A stretch of 15,441 nucleotides of DNA from NCBI GenBank assembly GCA_002297645.1, contig DBMH01000070.1, positions 1 to 15,441 of the forward strand, in the 5' to 3' direction. Below are positions 13,880 through 15,441 of the stretch, piece by piece (position 1 is the first letter of the stretch; every line of letters begins with the position of its first letter). Under the pieces are notes generated by a model that saw nothing but the letters and a program-made list of their open reading frames with translations, was not told the origin of the DNA and did no database searches. This stretch comes from Rhodanobacteraceae bacterium UBA703 (lineage in GTDB: Bacteria; Pseudomonadota; Gammaproteobacteria; Xanthomonadales; Rhodanobacteraceae). Position numbers and translations under genes: made by a program.

Positions 13880-14680
13880 TCAGACCAGACCGTCCACGGG
13901 GCTCGAGGCGGACGCATGGCGCTTGCGCGGAATGCGCCCCGCGCGGAACGCGTCGCGGCCGGCCTCGACCGCGGCCTTCATCGCGCGCGCCATCAGCACC
14001 GGATCCCTCGCGCCGGCGATCGCCGTGTTCATCAGCACGCCGTCGCAACCGAGTTCCATGGCGATCGCCGCGTCCGATGCCGTGCCGACGCCGGCGTCGA
14101 CGATGATCGGCACTTTCGCGTTCTCGACGATCTCGAGCAGGCTCCAGCGGTTCTGGATGCCGAGGCCGGAACCGATCGGTGCGGCCAGCGGCATGACCGC
14201 GACGCAGCCGATTTCTTCCAGCCGCTTGGCGAGGATCGGATCGTCGGAGGTATAGACCATGACGTCGAAGCCGTCGCGGACCAGCGTCTCGGCCGCCGCG
14301 AGCGTCTGCACGACGTCCGGGAACAGCGTCCTCTGGTCGCCCAGGACTTCGAGCTTGACCAGCTTGTGGCCGTCGAGCAGTTCGCGTGCGAGACGGCAGG
14401 TGCGCACGGCGTCGTCGGCGGTGTAGCAGCCGGCCGTGTTCGGCAGGATCGTGTACCGGTCCGGCGGCAACACGTCGAGCAGGTTCGGGGCATTCCTGTC
14501 CTGGCCGATGTTCGTGCGCCGGATCGCCACGGTGACGATCTCGGCCGCCGCCGCTTCGGTCGCGTGCCGGGTCTCGTCGAGGTCCTTGAACTTGCCGGTT
14601 CCGGTGAGCAGGCGCGAGCGATAGGTCTTCCCGGCGATGACGAGCGGGTCGGAGAGGAGGGCTTGGGTGTCGGCGGTCAT
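13880..14680 (-). CDS. thiG: thiazole synthase ThiG
   Basis: This 266-residue TIM-barrel enzyme builds the thiazole phosphate of thiamine from 1-deoxy-xylulose 5-phosphate, dehydroglycine and ThiS thiocarboxylate. Family text includes SRLLTGTGKF (22-31), VTVAIRRTN (49-57), LPNTAGCYTADDAV (79-92), LVKLEVLGD with the Schiff-base lysine K109, VMPLAAPIGSGLGI (162-175), and the phosphate-binding VDAGVGTASDAA and GVLMNTAIAGA segments. The C-terminal tail after RAGRIPRKRHA is also family-like. The ATG at 14680 lacks a good ribosome site; no better start exists nearby. It lies 225 bp after thiS, an unusually long gap for this pair, and upstream of trmB. Confidence 0.97.
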   Translation of the reverse strand: MTADTQALLSDPLVIAGKTYRSRLLTGTGKFKDLDETRHATEAAAAEIVTVAIRRTNIGQDRNAPNLLDVLPPDRYTILPNTAGCYTADDAVRTCRLARELLDGHKLVKLEVLGDQRTLFPDVVQTLAAAETLVRDGFDVMVYTSDDPILAKRLEEIGCVAVMPLAAPIGSGLGIQNRWSLLEIVENAKVPIIVDAGVGTASDAAIAMELGCDGVLMNTAIAGARDPVLMARAMKAAVEAGRDAFRAGRIPRKRHASASSPVDGLV

Positions 14681-14811
14681 GGTCGTGTGGTCGTCGTGTC
14701 GTGGCCCGAAACGGCCGGTGTGGCGATGGAGATCCGCGGGAAGTCGAAGGGCGGGGTCGGTGGATCGGCTTGGACGTGGGGCGTCGGCTGCGTCACCGGG
14801 TTGCGAGGATG

Positions 14812-14830
14812 CCCGCCGGGGATCGGCGGG
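14812..14830 (-). repeat. hairpin in the thiS-thiG gap
   Basis: CCCGCCG and CGGCGGG form a 7-bp stem with a 5-nt loop, roughly midway in the 225-bp gap between thiS (14906) and thiG (14680). A smaller CGGGA/TCCCG stem lies at about 14848-14861. The gap has no credible gene. The frame that stays open through it on the minus strand is proline/threonine-rich and overlaps thiS out of frame, so I regard it as chance. Confidence 0.3.
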
Positions 14831-14905
14831 GATGGCTTCGTGAAGGCGGGACGTTTCCCGATGCCCTGTCCGCCGCCACCGTGCGCCGCGCGAAGTCGCG
14901 GTCGC

Positions 14906-15106
14906 TCAACCACCGCCGATCGCGTGCACGATCTCGACGCGATCGTCGGCGGCGAGCCGGTGTTCGGCATGCCGGCTGCGCGGAACGATCTCGCGGTTGA
15001 TCTCCACCGCGACACGTTTTCCGCCGTAGCCCGCGTCCTGCAGCAATTGCTCGATCGACGTGGCCGGAGCGACTTCGCGCTCAATTCCGTTCAATGCGAT
15101 TTTCAT
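14906..15106 (-). CDS. thiS: sulfur carrier protein ThiS
   Basis: This 66-residue ubiquitin-like sulfur carrier receives sulfur as a C-terminal thiocarboxylate and delivers it to ThiG. The text is typical: MKIALNGIERE (N-terminal beta strands), SIEQLLQDAGY, KRVAVEINREIVPRS, DRVEIVHAIGGG. The protein ends in the Gly-Gly needed for adenylation by ThiF, here with one extra glycine in front. The length is normal. The partners ThiF, ThiH or ThiO are not in the window. The ATG at 15106 lies 7 nt after a TACAAT -10 element, so the transcript may be leaderless. It is probably the first gene of a thiS-thiG-(trmB) unit. Confidence 0.95.
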   Translation of the reverse strand: MKIALNGIEREVAPATSIEQLLQDAGYGGKRVAVEINREIVPRSRHAEHRLAADDRVEIVHAIGGG

Positions 15107-15112
15107 CTCGCC

Positions 15113-15118
15113 ATTGTA
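15113..15118 (-). promoter_or_regulatory. -10 element of a thiS promoter
   Basis: TACAAT on the minus strand matches 5 of 6 consensus positions and stands out in this GC-rich DNA. It ends 7 nt before the A of the thiS start codon, so transcription would start at or within 1-2 nt of the ATG. The -35 region is poor (TCGGGA at 17 bp). Only 48 nt separate thiS from the preceding terminator, so the promoter must lie here if thiS is not read through. Confidence 0.55.
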
Positions 15119-15154
15119 TCGGAGTAGGCCGTCGCTCCCGAACTCCGGTCGCGG

Positions 15155-15184
15155 AAAAAAAGACGCCGCGCAGGGCGCGGCGTC
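15155..15184 (-). terminator. intrinsic terminator of the Q/P/R-rich protein gene
   Basis: Read on the minus strand, a perfect 10-bp GC-rich stem (GACGCCGCGC / GCGCGGCGTC, 3-nt loop) is followed directly by seven T. It begins 20 nt after the stop codon at 15205. It is the only hairpin in the window with a full T-run and a textbook rho-independent terminator. Confidence 0.93.
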
Positions 15185-15204
15185 GGAACGCGTAGCGGAT
15201 CGCT

Positions 15205-15441
15205 TCAGTGGCGGTCCTTGTCCTTGTCGTCGTTGCCACGCCCGCGGTTCGGCGGCGGCTGGCGGCGTTCCTGCGGCGCATTGTGCTGGGCAGGGGGTGG
15301 CGCGCTGCGCTGCATCTGTTGCGGCGGTGCGCTGCGCTGCATCGGTGCGGGAGCTTCGCGCGGCTGGAACTGCGGTGCGGCCCGCTGGACCGGGGCCGGC
15401 GCTTCGCGCCGCTGGAACGGCTGCGGCGGTGCGCTGCGCTG
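15205..15441 (-). CDS. Q/P/R-rich low-complexity protein, C-terminal 78 residues (runs off the right edge)
   Basis: Only the end of the gene is present. The visible protein is made of Gln, Pro, Arg and Ala. Two 16-residue repeats stand in tandem (FQRREAPAPVQRAAPQ, then FQPREAPAPMQRSAPP), followed by QQMQRSAPPP and a charged tail, NRGRGNDDKDKDRH, before TGA. The uniform codon pattern, the stop position and the terminator 20 nt later support a real gene. Low-complexity tails of this kind occur on envelope or FecR/DUF6600-like proteins of related bacteria, which I recall but cannot check. The folded part that would give the function is outside the window. Confidence 0.75.
   Translation of the reverse strand, partial: QRSAPPQPFQRREAPAPVQRAAPQFQPREAPAPMQRSAPPQQMQRSAPPPAQHNAPQERRQPPPNRGRGNDDKDKDRH
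15302..15441. repeat. short direct repeats inside the Q/P/R-rich gene
   Basis: GCGCTGCGCTGCAT occurs at 15302-15315 and 15329-15342, and its first 11 bases again at 15431-15441 at the window edge. A second word pair (GCTTCGCG, two bases, GCTGGAAC) occurs at 15353-15370 and 15401-15418, exactly 48 bp apart, which is 16 codons. All spacings are multiples of three, so the repeats can change copy number without breaking the frame. Confidence 0.8.

Noticed and set aside
14677..15084. A 135-codon minus-strand frame spanning the thiS-thiG gap
   Set aside because: About half of it is an out-of-frame reading of thiS and the rest is proline/threonine-rich. It has no recognised domain or ribosome site, so I see no support for a gene.
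12275..15127. A 950-codon plus-strand open frame opposite the SLC13, trmB, thiG and thiS genes
   Set aside because: It is antisense to four well-identified genes and its translation is arginine/alanine-rich without domains. Long antisense frames are expected in GC-rich DNA.
15107..15204. Possible TPP riboswitch upstream of thiS
   Set aside because: The interval is short and mostly taken by the terminator of the preceding gene. I saw no CTGAGA-type THI-box core in it.
15302..15441. Short repeats that might suggest a CRISPR array
   Set aside because: Repeats are 11-14 bp, irregularly spaced and in frame inside a coding region; there are no cas genes.

Overview
The window is chromosomal DNA of very high G+C content from a gammaproteobacterium, most likely a Xanthomonadales/Lysobacterales member. 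The basis is indirect: the thiS-thiG-trmB gene order, the protein sequence style, and frequent long GC-rich hairpins between genes. No database search was possible. Almost all of it is coding, and most of the genes belong to recognisable core or transport families. There are no rRNA, tRNA, CRISPR or insertion-sequence genes.

Region 1 (1-4485, all minus strand). From right to left: a DUF3052 protein, a small secreted four-cysteine protein with a TTG start, a fumarylacetoacetate-hydrolase-family enzyme, the mechanosensitive channel MscL, and two tandem paralogous secreted M28 zinc peptidases. The second peptidase runs off the left edge. Gaps of about 70-195 bp, several with hairpins, suggest single-gene or short transcription units.

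Region 2 (4585-9208, plus strand). A four-gene ABC transport operon of the MacAB/Lol type: a periplasmic adaptor with a long coiled coil, an ATPase, and two different FtsX/MacB-type permeases. The second permease has two extra N-terminal membrane helices. An inverted pair of hairpins (BIME-like) lies between adaptor and ATPase. The adaptor, ATPase and two different permeases would form an inner-membrane complex that probably works with an outer-membrane partner encoded elsewhere. The substrate is unknown.

Region 3 (9209-11114). A convergent intergenic segment with inverted repeats, then a YedA-like DMT exporter and a 96-residue two-helix membrane protein on the minus strand, then a small Rieske [2Fe-2S] protein on the plus strand.

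Region 4 (11104-15441, minus strand). A DASS/SLC13 transporter with two RCK_C domains whose 3' end overlaps the Rieske gene, then trmB (tRNA m7G46 methylation), thiG and thiS (thiazole branch of thiamine synthesis). At the right edge is the C-terminus of a Q/P/R-rich repeat protein with a textbook intrinsic terminator. thiS appears to start from its own promoter, with almost no leader and no room for a TPP riboswitch.

No clearly novel defence or mobile system was found. The points most worth a second look are the two-permease ABC operon, the diverging peptidase duplication, the divergent motifs of the SLC13 protein, the small membrane protein, and the thiS leader.
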